Positions 7,747-16,681 of a stretch of 64,000 nucleotides of DNA are shown here, piece after piece. The notes beneath the pieces are model-generated. The model was not told the origin of the DNA. It worked only from the letters and a program-made list of their open reading frames with translations, and did no database searches. Where the stretch lies: the NCBI RefSeq assembly GCF_007431345.1, contig NZ_CP041730.1, positions 5,208,001-5,272,000 of the forward strand. Direction: 5' to 3'. The position numbers and the translations under genes are program-made. Origin of the DNA: Chitinimonas arctica. Its GTDB lineage: Bacteria > Pseudomonadota > Gammaproteobacteria > Burkholderiales > Chitinimonadaceae. Within the stretch, counting starts at the first letter, position 1. Each line of letters begins with the position of its first letter.

Positions 7747-9174
7747 TCAATGTCCGGCCGAGGCCGGGGCGGACGATATGGCGGTGGCCGTGCCGCCGGA
7801 TTCCGGCGGGCTGCCCGCCGTCTCGGCCATGGCCAGATTGGCATCGGCCTCCCAGAAGGCGCGCAGCGCTTCCAGGTAGGCATTCACGCTGCCGACCTGC
7901 TCGCGCGCGTCGGCCAGCAGTTCGAACACGCCGATCAGCATGCCGTTGTAGCGCAGCAGGTTTTCCTCGGCGATGGTCTTGCGCAGCGGTACGACCTGAT
8001 CGCGATAATGCTTGGCCAGGTCGTAGTGGGTGCGATAGCCGTGGTAGCTGCCGCGCAGCTCCGACTCGGCATGGATGCCGATCTCGGCAGCCTTGTTGAC
8101 GGCACTCAGATAGACCGCCTCCGCCCGGGCGACCTTGGCATCGCCCCAGTCGAACAGGGGGATCCGCAGTTCCAGCTCGTAGCCGCGTGCGCGGTGCCCC
8201 TCCTTGTCGCTGTTGCGCAGGTAGGACGTTTCGAGGGCATTGATAAAACGGGTCGTCCGCGTTAGACCCAGCGACCTGGACAAGCCATCCAGCTCGAATT
8301 TCGCCCGCTGCAGATCATGGCGCCGGCTGGCCGCCTGCTGCACCGAATCCGCGAAGTCACGCGGGCTGGCGGGTAAATCGGGGAGCCTGGCCGGCAGCGT
8401 CAAGCGCTGGGCGTCCTGACCGGACAGGCCCAGCAGCCTGATCAGCCGCTCCCGCGCCTCGACAGCCGCCTGCCGGGCATGTGCCAGCTGGGCCGTGGCG
8501 TCGGCGTAATAGACCTGTTCGCGGGCATGGGCCAGCCTGCTGAAGTTGCCGGCTTCCAGCATGCGCTTGGCCAGCAAGGCGCTCGCCTCCGCAGCCTCGT
8601 TGACGTCGGCCAGGTAGCGGGCCGCCTGACCGGCAGCCACCGCATTTATCCAGGCCTTGCGCGCTTCAAGGGCAATCCGTGCGATATCCCCGGCTGCCTG
8701 CAGCTTGGTGCGCTCCAGCTGACGGGAAGCAATTTCCTGCCGCCAGGGGATAAACAGCACCCCGAGGATATCGATCTTGAAAGCCCGCTCGTACTCGACC
8801 GCATCGCCGCTTGTGACGCGGGCAAAGGAGAACGCCGGGTTCTCGATGCGTGTCGCCTGCGCCAGTTCGGCCTGGGAAACCCCCAGTTCGGCCAGGCTGC
8901 TTTGAACCGACCGATTGTTGACCATGGCCAGTTCGACCGCGCCGGCCATATCGACCGGTTGGGACAACCGCTGCCGGACGATGTCGGCTCGCGCTTGCTC
9001 GTCTGCCGGGCTACGCACGTACCGAACCGGCTGGCCACCATGGGCAACGAGACGCTGGTTCAGCTCGTCGATAGCCGAATCCGGATTGCTGGCGGCACAG
9101 CCCGCCAAACCGGCGATGGCCAATGCCAAGCCGGCACGTTTGAACGGATGCAGGGAAAAGGCCTTGCGCTTCAT
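7747..9174 (-). CDS. TolC-family outer membrane channel lipoprotein (CusC-like)
   Basis: A 475-residue outer membrane efflux protein with a lipoprotein signal (lipobox LAGC near residue 26). It has the long alpha-helical repeats of TolC/OprM channels, with many Ala, Gln, Glu and Arg heptads. The start is ATG 9174 with AGGAG about 11 bases upstream; a TTG start 24 bases further out is possible. It is the first gene of the copper operon, yet no RND pump or adaptor is encoded here. It either borrows partners from elsewhere or works with the oxidase system in a way not visible here. Divergent from the two-component genes. Confidence 0.85.
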   Translation of the reverse strand: MKRKAFSLHPFKRAGLALAIAGLAGCAASNPDSAIDELNQRLVAHGGQPVRYVRSPADEQARADIVRQRLSQPVDMAGAVELAMVNNRSVQSSLAELGVSQAELAQATRIENPAFSFARVTSGDAVEYERAFKIDILGVLFIPWRQEIASRQLERTKLQAAGDIARIALEARKAWINAVAAGQAARYLADVNEAAEASALLAKRMLEAGNFSRLAHAREQVYYADATAQLAHARQAAVEARERLIRLLGLSGQDAQRLTLPARLPDLPASPRDFADSVQQAASRRHDLQRAKFELDGLSRSLGLTRTTRFINALETSYLRNSDKEGHRARGYELELRIPLFDWGDAKVARAEAVYLSAVNKAAEIGIHAESELRGSYHGYRTHYDLAKHYRDQVVPLRKTIAEENLLRYNGMLIGVFELLADAREQVGSVNAYLEALRAFWEADANLAMAETAGSPPESGGTATAISSAPASAGH

Positions 9175-9234
9175 GGCTTCGGCAACTCCTATATTCAATA
9201 CCTCCCACTTTAGGCAGCTCGCACCAACAGCAAG

Positions 9235-9261
9235 CTGACAAATACATTACAAAACTGTCAG
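9235..9261. promoter_or_regulatory. Candidate CusR/CopR-type operator in the divergent copper promoter region
   Basis: The inverted arms CTGACA (9235-9240) and TGTCAG (9256-9261) flank a middle TTACA half-site. TGACA and TTACA are direct repeats one helical turn apart, and ATTACA-N4-TGTCAG forms an imperfect palindrome. Its place between the divergent TolC-like gene and the response regulator gene is where an OmpR-family copper regulator would bind. Binding is inferred. Confidence 0.45.
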
Positions 9262-9318
9262 AAAGCGGATTTTTCGCGCCAAGCACCTTACGATGACCGG
9301 AAATGGAGGATGGGAAGC

Positions 9319-9990
9319 ATGCGCATATTGCTGGCGGAAGATGAAACACACGCTGGAGAATATCTGGTCAAAGGCTTGGGCGAAAATGGGCTGGTGGTGG
9401 ACTGGCTGCGCAACGGCCTGGATGTGGTGCATCAGGTCGGGGTGACCGAATACGACCTGGTGATTCTGGATGTCGGCCTGCCGGGGCTGGATGGCTGGGG
9501 AGTCATCAAGCGTATCCGCCAGCAGCACGGCATGCCCGTGCTCTTCCTGACCGCGCGCGACCGCGTTGAGGACCGGGTGCGCGGCCTGGAGCTCGGCGCG
9601 GATGATTATCTGATCAAGCCCTTCGCGTTTTCCGAGTTGCTTGCCCGCATCCATGTACTGCTGCGCAGAGGCATGCAGCAGGAGAGGGATACCATCACCC
9701 TGGGCGATTTGCAGCTGCAGCTGCTGCGGCGCCGGGTTGAGCGTGCCGGCAAGCGTATCGACCTGACCGCCAAGGAGTACGCGCTGCTCTTGCTGTTTCT
9801 ATGCCGGCAGGGTGAAGTGTTATCACGCACCGTGATTGCCGAGCAGGTATGGGACATGAATTTCGACAGCGACACCAATGTGGTCGAAGTCGCCATCCGC
9901 CGCTTGCGCGCCAAGATCGATGAACCGTTCGATACGCCGCTGCTCCACACCGTGCGAGGTTTCGGCTATGTATTGGAGTCGCGCCCGTGA
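9319..9990 (+). CDS. OmpR-family response regulator, copper-type (CusR/CopR)
   Basis: A 223-residue regulator with an N-terminal receiver domain (acidic pocket EDE at 7-9, phosphoryl-accepting Asp51 in VILDVGLPG, the conserved Lys in YLIKPF). A C-terminal winged helix of OmpR type follows (residues about 125-222, ending in [10 protein letters not shown]). ATG 9319 is preferred over ATG 9310 because GGAGG sits nine bases before it and the standard MRILLAEDE start begins there. The gene overlaps the sensor kinase start by four bases. Divergence from a copper operon supports a copper-sensing role. Confidence 0.9.
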   Translation: MRILLAEDETHAGEYLVKGLGENGLVVDWLRNGLDVVHQVGVTEYDLVILDVGLPGLDGWGVIKRIRQQHGMPVLFLTARDRVEDRVRGLELGADDYLIKPFAFSELLARIHVLLRRGMQQERDTITLGDLQLQLLRRRVERAGKRIDLTAKEYALLLLFLCRQGEVLSRTVIAEQVWDMNFDSDTNVVEVAIRRLRAKIDEPFDTPLLHTVRGFGYVLESRP

Positions 9991-11372
9991 AGCGCGGATG
10001 GATGGATACCGACAGCGTCGCCTTCCATCTGGTGGGCCTGTTCACGCTGGGCTCGGCCCTTATCTTGCTGGGAGTGGGCTATACGCTGTATCACGCGCTG
10101 GCCATGCAGGTGGAAGCGCGTGACCGGGCGGAAATCGACGGCAAGGCCAAGGTCGTCCGCCATATCCTCATGGGGATTGCACGTCCCGAACAACTTGCCA
10201 CGCACGCGGCCAAGATCGCCGAGATCAAGGTAGGCCATCCCCACCTCAGCCTGGGTATACGGACAGGTGGCATCTGGCTCTTGCGGCCCAGCGCGGTCAT
10301 CGCCAATCGCCTGGCCACCTCCGCGCTGCCGGCGGCTGATCGCATCGAGACATTCCGCATCGGCGACGAGGAATGGTGGGTGCGGCGCATTGCGCATCGT
10401 TGGCCCGGCATCAGCCCAGCCGAGGTGGACGTCTACGTCGCCGTCGATATCACGGATTCGCAGCGGCTGCTTCGGCAACACCGTGATGTCGCCATGCTGG
10501 CCGGACTATTAGGGGTGATGCTCAGCGGCATGGTGGCCTATCTGGTCACCCGCCGCAGCCTGTTGCCGCTGGGCCTGTTGGCGAAGCAGGCCGGACAGCT
10601 GACCGCCGACCGGCTCGGCGCGCCGCTCGATGTCGCGCAAGCACCGACGGAAGTACGCGGGTTGGTGGAGAGCCTGAACGGCATGCTTTCGCGCCTGAAC
10701 AGCAGCTTTCGCAGCCTGGAGCAGTTCTCCGCCGATATTGCCCATGAACTGCGCACGCCCCTTAACAATCTGATGCTGCAAACCCAGGTCACGCTTAGTC
10801 GCGACAGGGATGTGCAAAGCTATGTCGAAGCCCTGCACTCCAATCTCGAAGAGCTCGAACGCATGCAACGCATGGTGACCGATATGCTATTCGTCGCGCG
10901 GGCGGATCGTGGCTTGCTCACGCTGGCGCAGGGGGCCGTCGACCTTCGCCAGGAGGCGGAAAGTGTCGTGGAATATTTCGAGCTGGCTGCCTCGGAGAAG
11001 GCGCAGTCCATCAAGATCCACGGCGAACTGACGGTTCCGGGGGACCGGCTTATGCTGCGCAGGGTGCTGACCAACCTGCTATCCAATGCGGTCCGCTACT
11101 CGCCCGCCGGCGCCGCGATCCAGCTGACGCTCCGCAACGATCCGGATCGGCGTGAACTGACAGTAAGCAATCCGGTCGGCCAGATGGTACAAGGGGATCT
11201 GCTTCACCTGTTTGCCCGCTTTACCCGCGGCAATCCCGACAGCCAGCGGGACACGGACGGCGTGGGGCTTGGCCTCGCCATCGTCGATTCCATCGTGCGG
11301 CTCCATAAAGGCAAGGTTTCGGTAAAACTGGAGCGCGGGGCGATCCTGTTCTGCGTGCATTTTCCGCACTGA
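9987..11372 (+). CDS. Sensor histidine kinase, copper-type (CusS/CopS)
   Basis: A 461-residue inner membrane kinase with membrane segments at about 11-35 and 167-187 enclosing a periplasmic sensor region. HAMP follows, then the dimerisation domain with phospho-His253 in [15 protein letters not shown]. The ATPase has the N box [11 protein letters not shown] and glycine motif GVGLGLAIV. It starts at GTG 9987 inside the regulator stop (GTGA overlap), so translation is coupled. The periplasmic part contains several His residues that could bind metal. Metal specificity rests on the neighbouring operon. Confidence 0.9.
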   Translation: MKRGWMDTDSVAFHLVGLFTLGSALILLGVGYTLYHALAMQVEARDRAEIDGKAKVVRHILMGIARPEQLATHAAKIAEIKVGHPHLSLGIRTGGIWLLRPSAVIANRLATSALPAADRIETFRIGDEEWWVRRIAHRWPGISPAEVDVYVAVDITDSQRLLRQHRDVAMLAGLLGVMLSGMVAYLVTRRSLLPLGLLAKQAGQLTADRLGAPLDVAQAPTEVRGLVESLNGMLSRLNSSFRSLEQFSADIAHELRTPLNNLMLQTQVTLSRDRDVQSYVEALHSNLEELERMQRMVTDMLFVARADRGLLTLAQGAVDLRQEAESVVEYFELAASEKAQSIKIHGELTVPGDRLMLRRVLTNLLSNAVRYSPAGAAIQLTLRNDPDRRELTVSNPVGQMVQGDLLHLFARFTRGNPDSQRDTDGVGLGLAIVDSIVRLHKGKVSVKLERGAILFCVHFPH

Positions 11373-11382
11373 CCCGCTGTCA

Positions 11383-12588
11383 TTACCGCACCGCGCCCGA
11401 CAACCAGCCCACGGCGCCACAGCCCACCACGACCAGCCACGGCGGCAGCTTCCAGCACATCAGCGCAAGCAGCGCCACAAGGGCCAAGCCAAAATCGTGC
11501 GGCGCGTGAATCGCGCTGGTCCATACAGGCTGATAGAGGGCCGCCAGCAGCAGGCCGACCACGGCAGCATTGACGCCTGAGAGCGCCGCTTGCGCGCGGA
11601 CGCTTCCGCGCAGGCCCGCCCAGAACGGCAATGCCCCCGCGACCAGCAGGAAGGATGGCGCGAAGATCGCCAACAGGCAGATCAGGCCACCGAACCAGCC
11701 GGAAGGGGCGACGGTCATCGACGCCCCGAGAAATGCCGCAAAGGTGAACAGGGGACCAGGCACGGCTTGTGCGGCACCGTAGCCCGCCAAAAAGGATTCC
11801 TTGCCGACCCAGCCGGTAGGCACGACCTCGGCTTGCAGCATGGGTAGCACGACATGCCCGCCACCAAATACCAGCGACCCGGCCCGGTAGAAAATATCCA
11901 CCATCGACAATGTCCGGCTCGGGAACAAGGCGGACAGAAGAGGCAGTCCAATCAACAGCGCAAAAAACAGCAGCAACGCGCACAGGCCAACTCGACGGCT
12001 GACCACGATCGGCAAAGGGTCATGCGCTGCGGCTTGCCGGGGCTTGAACAGCAAGAGGCCAAGCACTGCCGCGGCCGCGATTACCGCTACCTGGCCCCAG
12101 GCTGACGGCACCAGTAAGACAAAGCAGCACGCAGCCACCATGATCGTGATGCGCGGCGTATCCGTACATAAATTGCGCGCCATCCCCCATACCGCCTGGG
12201 CCACCACCGCAACCGCCACCACCTTCAAGCCGTGCAGCAGGCCGGACGGCATCGTCTCGCCGTACCTGGCCATGCCTAGCGCAAACAGGAGCAGGGCAAT
12301 CGCCGACGGTAGCGTGAAGCCCGTCCACGCGGCCAGCGCCCCAGCGTAGCCGGATCGGGACAGCCCGAGCGCGATCCCCACCTGGCTGCTGGCTGGCCCG
12401 GGCAGGAACTGGCAGAGCGCGACCAATTCCGCATAGCTGCGCTCGCTCAACCACCTCCGCCGCGTCACGAATTCATCGCGGAAGTAGCCCAGATGGGCAA
12501 TCGGGCCGCCGAAAGAGGTCAGGCCCAGTCGGAGAAAGACCAGGAAAATAGCCCAAGGGCTGCGGTCAGCCTTGGTGCAGCCGATCAT
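11383..12588 (-). CDS. chrA: Chromate transporter, long-chain CHR family
   Basis: A 401-residue inner membrane protein formed of two homologous CHR halves. The first half has the signatures LGLTSFGGPIAHLGYFR and QFLPGPASSQVG, and the second repeats the pattern (LVFGGGHVVLPML, AVPGPLFTFAAFLGA). Family members expel chromate. The gene ends 11 bases from the convergent sensor kinase. It starts 19 bases after the pyk stop on the same strand, so read-through from pyk is likely. No ChrB regulator is visible nearby. Confidence 0.92.
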   Translation of the reverse strand: MIGCTKADRSPWAIFLVFLRLGLTSFGGPIAHLGYFRDEFVTRRRWLSERSYAELVALCQFLPGPASSQVGIALGLSRSGYAGALAAWTGFTLPSAIALLLFALGMARYGETMPSGLLHGLKVVAVAVVAQAVWGMARNLCTDTPRITIMVAACCFVLLVPSAWGQVAVIAAAAVLGLLLFKPRQAAAHDPLPIVVSRRVGLCALLLFFALLIGLPLLSALFPSRTLSMVDIFYRAGSLVFGGGHVVLPMLQAEVVPTGWVGKESFLAGYGAAQAVPGPLFTFAAFLGASMTVAPSGWFGGLICLLAIFAPSFLLVAGALPFWAGLRGSVRAQAALSGVNAAVVGLLLAALYQPVWTSAIHAPHDFGLALVALLALMCWKLPPWLVVVGCGAVGWLSGAVR

Positions 12589-12607
12589 GGTCGCGTCCCG
12601 ATTGTCG

Positions 12608-14023
12608 TTACGCCACCCGCATGATCTTCATGGTATTGGTGCCGCCGATCTGCCCGGCGGTATCGCCCACGGTCACCACGATCAGATCGCCGGGCAGGAC
12701 CAGGCCCTGTTGCAGCAGCATGCGTTCGGCCGAAGCCAGCAGCGACTTCTGTTCGGCATCGTGCGCCAGCGCCATGGGATAGACATCGCGGAACAGACAT
12801 AGCCGGCGATAGGTGCTCAACTCAGGCGTCATGGCGTAGATGGGCACCCCGCAGTTGACCCGGCTGATCCACAAGGGCGTAGCACCGGTCTGGGTCAGTG
12901 CGACGATGGCTTTGACCTTGAGATGGCTTGCCGTGAACAGGGCGGCCATGGCGACGGCCTGGTCCACCCGGACGAATTCGCGGCCCAACAGCGCGGTATT
13001 AAGCTGGTAATCGGAAGATTTCTCGGCTTCCAGGCAGACCCGCGACATGGCTTCGACGGTTTCGAGCGGATATTTGCCGGCGGCGGTTTCGGCCGACAGC
13101 ATGACCGCGTCGGTACCATCCAGCACGGCGTTGGCCACGTCGCTGACTTCCGCGCGGGTGGGTACCGGGCTGCTGATCATCGATTCCATCATCTGCGTGG
13201 CGGTGATGGTCAACTTGTTCTTGTCGCGCGCCAGCCGGATCATGCGCTTTTGCAAGGCGGGCACGGCGGCATCGCCCACTTCGACCGCCAAATCGCCGCG
13301 CGCCACCATGATGGCATCCGATGCCTCGATCAATTCTTCCAGGTTGGTGATCGCCTCGGTCCGTTCGATCTTGGCCACCACCTGGGCCTTGCTGCCGGCC
13401 GCCTGCAATAGCGTACGGGCCATATACATATCGGCACCGTTCTTGGGGAAGGAAACCGCTACATAGTCGGCCTCCAGGCGGGCAGCGACCTTGATGTCGT
13501 CCATGTCCTTGGCGGTCAAGGCCGGGGCAGACAGGCCGCCCCCTTGGCGATTGATGCCCTTGTTGTTGCTCAGCACGCCACCGACCCGCACCCGCGTCAA
13601 GATGGCGCTGCCCTGCACGCTTTCCACGTCCAGCACGATACGGCCATCATCGAGCAGCAGGATACTGCCGGCACTGACATCGCGCGGGAGTTCCTTGTAG
13701 TCCAGGCCGACCTGCTGCTCGTTGCCCAACTCGCAGGCCGCATCCAATATAAACGGCTGGCCCGGGTCCAGGGTGACCGAGCCGTGTTCGAATTTGCCGA
13801 CCCGGATCTTGGGTCCTTGCAGATCGACCATGATGGCGACCGGCATCCCCAGACGCTCGGCGGCATCGCGCACCATCTTGGCGCGGGCGACATGGTCGTC
13901 GGCCTTGCCGTGGGAAAAGTTCAGGCGGACCACGTTGACGCCTGCGGCGATCAAACGGGTCAGTATCTCCGGCTCATTGGTGGCGGGGCCCAGGGTGGCG
14001 ACGATCTTGGTACTGCGTTGCAT
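12608..14023 (-). CDS. pyk: Pyruvate kinase
   Basis: This 471-residue glycolytic enzyme converts phosphoenolpyruvate and ADP to pyruvate and ATP. Visible family signatures are KIVATLGPATNEP at the N-terminus, NFSHG, DLQGPKIRVG, and the active-site region KIERTEAITNLEELIEASD with MVARGDLAVEVG. Then follow ATQMMESMISSPVPTRAE and a C-terminal domain. Length is normal for type II pyruvate kinases. ATG 14023 has GGAG about nine bases upstream. The gene is followed closely by chrA. Confidence 0.96.
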   Translation of the reverse strand: MQRSTKIVATLGPATNEPEILTRLIAAGVNVVRLNFSHGKADDHVARAKMVRDAAERLGMPVAIMVDLQGPKIRVGKFEHGSVTLDPGQPFILDAACELGNEQQVGLDYKELPRDVSAGSILLLDDGRIVLDVESVQGSAILTRVRVGGVLSNNKGINRQGGGLSAPALTAKDMDDIKVAARLEADYVAVSFPKNGADMYMARTLLQAAGSKAQVVAKIERTEAITNLEELIEASDAIMVARGDLAVEVGDAAVPALQKRMIRLARDKNKLTITATQMMESMISSPVPTRAEVSDVANAVLDGTDAVMLSAETAAGKYPLETVEAMSRVCLEAEKSSDYQLNTALLGREFVRVDQAVAMAALFTASHLKVKAIVALTQTGATPLWISRVNCGVPIYAMTPELSTYRRLCLFRDVYPMALAHDAEQKSLLASAERMLLQQGLVLPGDLIVVTVGDTAGQIGGTNTMKIMRVA

Positions 14024-14103
14024 GTTGTAACACTCCGAGACTTGGGTGGATTGCCGTGTTTTTTATGTAGTAATAATACAGGCCAAATGCTTTGAAGGTC
14101 GTA

Positions 14104-15042
14104 TCAATCTGGCGACACTAGCCTACTCACCATACGCTGATGCACGATCCCCGCTTCGACGAAAGTTTCGCCTTCCGTCACGAATCCCGATTTGCGCCAG
14201 AATCCCACCGCGTTCGCTTCCGCCGCCAGGCGCACATCGGTCCAACCAAGGCGACGTGCCTCCGCCAGCGCAGCCGCCACCAAACGGCTACCGGCGCCAC
14301 GGCCACGCCAATCCGGCACGACCGCCACCCGGCCCAGGCTGCCGTCCGGCAGCAGGCGGGCACAGGCAACCGCCCTGCCCCACCGGTCCCAGGCCACCAG
14401 ATGGATGGCGTCGGCATCGCGACTGTCCCGCTCGAACTGCGGCGGCACACCCAGCTCGCCCTGGAATACCGCTTCCCGTACCTGATAAGCCGCTCGCGCC
14501 AAATGGTCGGGCAAGGCGCGAATGACCAACTCCTCCGCGCTGACGGGCGCGGCGGCATCTTCCAGTATAAAGACCTCGCATCCCGTTTCGACGAGATCGA
14601 ATAATTCCAGCAGATCGTCCGGCTGCATCCGCACACAGCCGTGCGAACCAGGCTGGCCGAACACCGCTTCGCCATGGCTGCCGTGCAGATAGATAAAGCG
14701 CCGCTGGCTATCCACCCGGCCAAAGCGATTGAACTTTGCTTGTGTGCCGCTCAACCAAAGTATGCGCGTCAATATCCAGTCCCGCTCCGGCAGCTGGGCG
14801 TGCAGTGCGGGAGTCCAGATCTCACCGGTAGGCCGGCGCGCCACGAACACCGCATTCAGCGGCTGCCCCGCGCCTATCTTGGCCCGGATGATATGGCGGC
14901 CGCGCGGCGTGCGAAAACTACCGCTTTCCTCACCGGCGCCCAGCTTGGCGCTGGAGATCGGATAGCGGCGCAATAACTGGCTGGCGCCGTCGTACAGGCT
15001 GAGCGATTGGCTGGCGAGATCGATCTGGATGGATAGCGGCAT
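14104..15042 (-). CDS. L,D-transpeptidase (YkuD) fused to a GNAT acetyltransferase
   Basis: A 312-residue two-domain protein. Residues 3-160 are a YkuD L,D-transpeptidase domain with the catalytic motif HGSHGEAVFGQPGSHGCVRM (His, Ser-His-Gly-Cys-x-Arg all present). Residues about 168-312 are a GNAT N-acetyltransferase with the acetyl-CoA loop VVPDWRGRGAGSRLV and the motif NAVGFWRKSGF. No signal peptide precedes the transpeptidase domain, although YkuD enzymes normally act on peptidoglycan outside the cytoplasm while GNAT domains need acetyl-CoA inside. ATG 15042 is the only early start. The substrate is unknown. Confidence 0.88.
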   Translation of the reverse strand: MPLSIQIDLASQSLSLYDGASQLLRRYPISSAKLGAGEESGSFRTPRGRHIIRAKIGAGQPLNAVFVARRPTGEIWTPALHAQLPERDWILTRILWLSGTQAKFNRFGRVDSQRRFIYLHGSHGEAVFGQPGSHGCVRMQPDDLLELFDLVETGCEVFILEDAAAPVSAEELVIRALPDHLARAAYQVREAVFQGELGVPPQFERDSRDADAIHLVAWDRWGRAVACARLLPDGSLGRVAVVPDWRGRGAGSRLVAAALAEARRLGWTDVRLAAEANAVGFWRKSGFVTEGETFVEAGIVHQRMVSRLVSPD

Positions 15043-15086
15043 GGCTTAACCCGGGTTGAATCTTTTAACTTTAACGACTGGCACGG

Positions 15087-15578
<492 letters not shown>

Positions 15579-16580
15579 TTACTTCGAGGCAGCCAGCGCT
15601 CGCTCAAAAGCGGTGGATTGAATCAGGCTTCTTGCTTCCGGCTCGGTCTTGCTGAGGCCGGCTTCGCGCATAAAGCGCAGGACAGCCCGTACATGGTATT
15701 CCAGGCCGCCCAGATTGCCGTGCCGCTTGAGCGCCTCGGCATTATTAGGGAACTTGATGCTGGCCAGCGCACCCATGGTCGATGCCTCGCCTTCCACCAG
15801 GAAGCCCTGGTAGACCACGCTGTCGAGACCGCCACGGAATTCGGACCACTTCATATTGCCGCCGCGCAAGACCGCCACGGCCTTGATCCAGCCACGATAA
15901 AAGCGTATCCATTGCTCATCGGGAATACTGACGAGCGACTTGTTGTTGGCGGCGAACCCCTCCGTCACCAGGCCTGGATAGGTTGCACTGTCGGCCCCGA
16001 TCACTGCACCGGCAGTCCGATAGATAAATAGGGCTTGCGGATCGGGCAACACCACGATGGGCAACTGTCCCTTGCCGAAATTGGCGGTCAGTTTTTCCGG
16101 GGTGCTTTCCTGAATTTTGAAATCGCTCAATTGCCGGCCATTGGCGCTGAGGTAGCGCGACACCAGGAATAGCTGTCCTACCTGTTTTTCGCCTACACCC
16201 AGGGCCTGGCCATTGAGCCGCGTCACTTCCAGGCCGGATTTCAGCAGGATTTTGACACTGCCGTTGGAGGTATGGGTTTCCGCCGTCAATTTGATCGGCG
16301 CCCCTTCCATGGCCCAACCGACGAAATTGGCGGTGAGATCGCCCGCAACATCGATATTGCCCTCGGCCAGCGCCTTCATCTGGCTATGGCTATCCGCGAA
16401 GGGCACCAGTTGGACCTGTACGCCCAGCTCCTTCCAATAGCCCTTGCTCTCGGCGATATCGAGCGGGGCAAAGCCGATATTCGGCAAGTAACCCACCCGC
16501 AGCGCGGCGGCATGGGCCGTCGTCCCCAACAGCAACAGGCCCAGCATGGCTGCCCGGCAGCATCCAATCAATTGCGGCAT
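15579..16580 (-). CDS. ABC transporter solute-binding protein, NMT1/SsuA-like
   Basis: A 333-residue periplasmic binding protein with a signal peptide (hydrophobic core MLGLLLLGTTAHA). It has the NrtA/SsuA/ThiY-type opening RVGYLPNIGFAPLDIAESKG followed by the usual alternating domains. ATG 16580 is chosen because GAGGGA lies seven bases before it; upstream ATGs are less well placed. No permease or ATPase is adjacent, so the ligand (sulfonate, nitrate, pyrimidine precursor or other) cannot be called. Confidence 0.8.
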   Translation of the reverse strand: MPQLIGCCRAAMLGLLLLGTTAHAAALRVGYLPNIGFAPLDIAESKGYWKELGVQVQLVPFADSHSQMKALAEGNIDVAGDLTANFVGWAMEGAPIKLTAETHTSNGSVKILLKSGLEVTRLNGQALGVGEKQVGQLFLVSRYLSANGRQLSDFKIQESTPEKLTANFGKGQLPIVVLPDPQALFIYRTAGAVIGADSATYPGLVTEGFAANNKSLVSIPDEQWIRFYRGWIKAVAVLRGGNMKWSEFRGGLDSVVYQGFLVEGEASTMGALASIKFPNNAEALKRHGNLGGLEYHVRAVLRFMREAGLSKTEPEARSLIQSTAFERALAASK

Positions 16581-16681
16581 ACCCATTCCCTCTATCTCGC
16601 TCTGCGGCATTTGCACCGGGCAGCCCAAGCCGGACCGGCACGTTTATTCTCTTGGTCGCGCCTGCAAGGCAGCGCCGACCG

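Noticed and set aside
6153..8099. 648-codon plus-strand open frame opposite the multicopper oxidase and TolC-like genes
   Set aside because: Low-complexity His/Gly/Arg/Ala composition with no domain; it is the antisense shadow of well-supported copper genes.
14140..14604. Plus-strand frame opposite the acetyltransferase domain
   Set aside because: Shadow frame of the L,D-transpeptidase/GNAT gene with no motif of its own.
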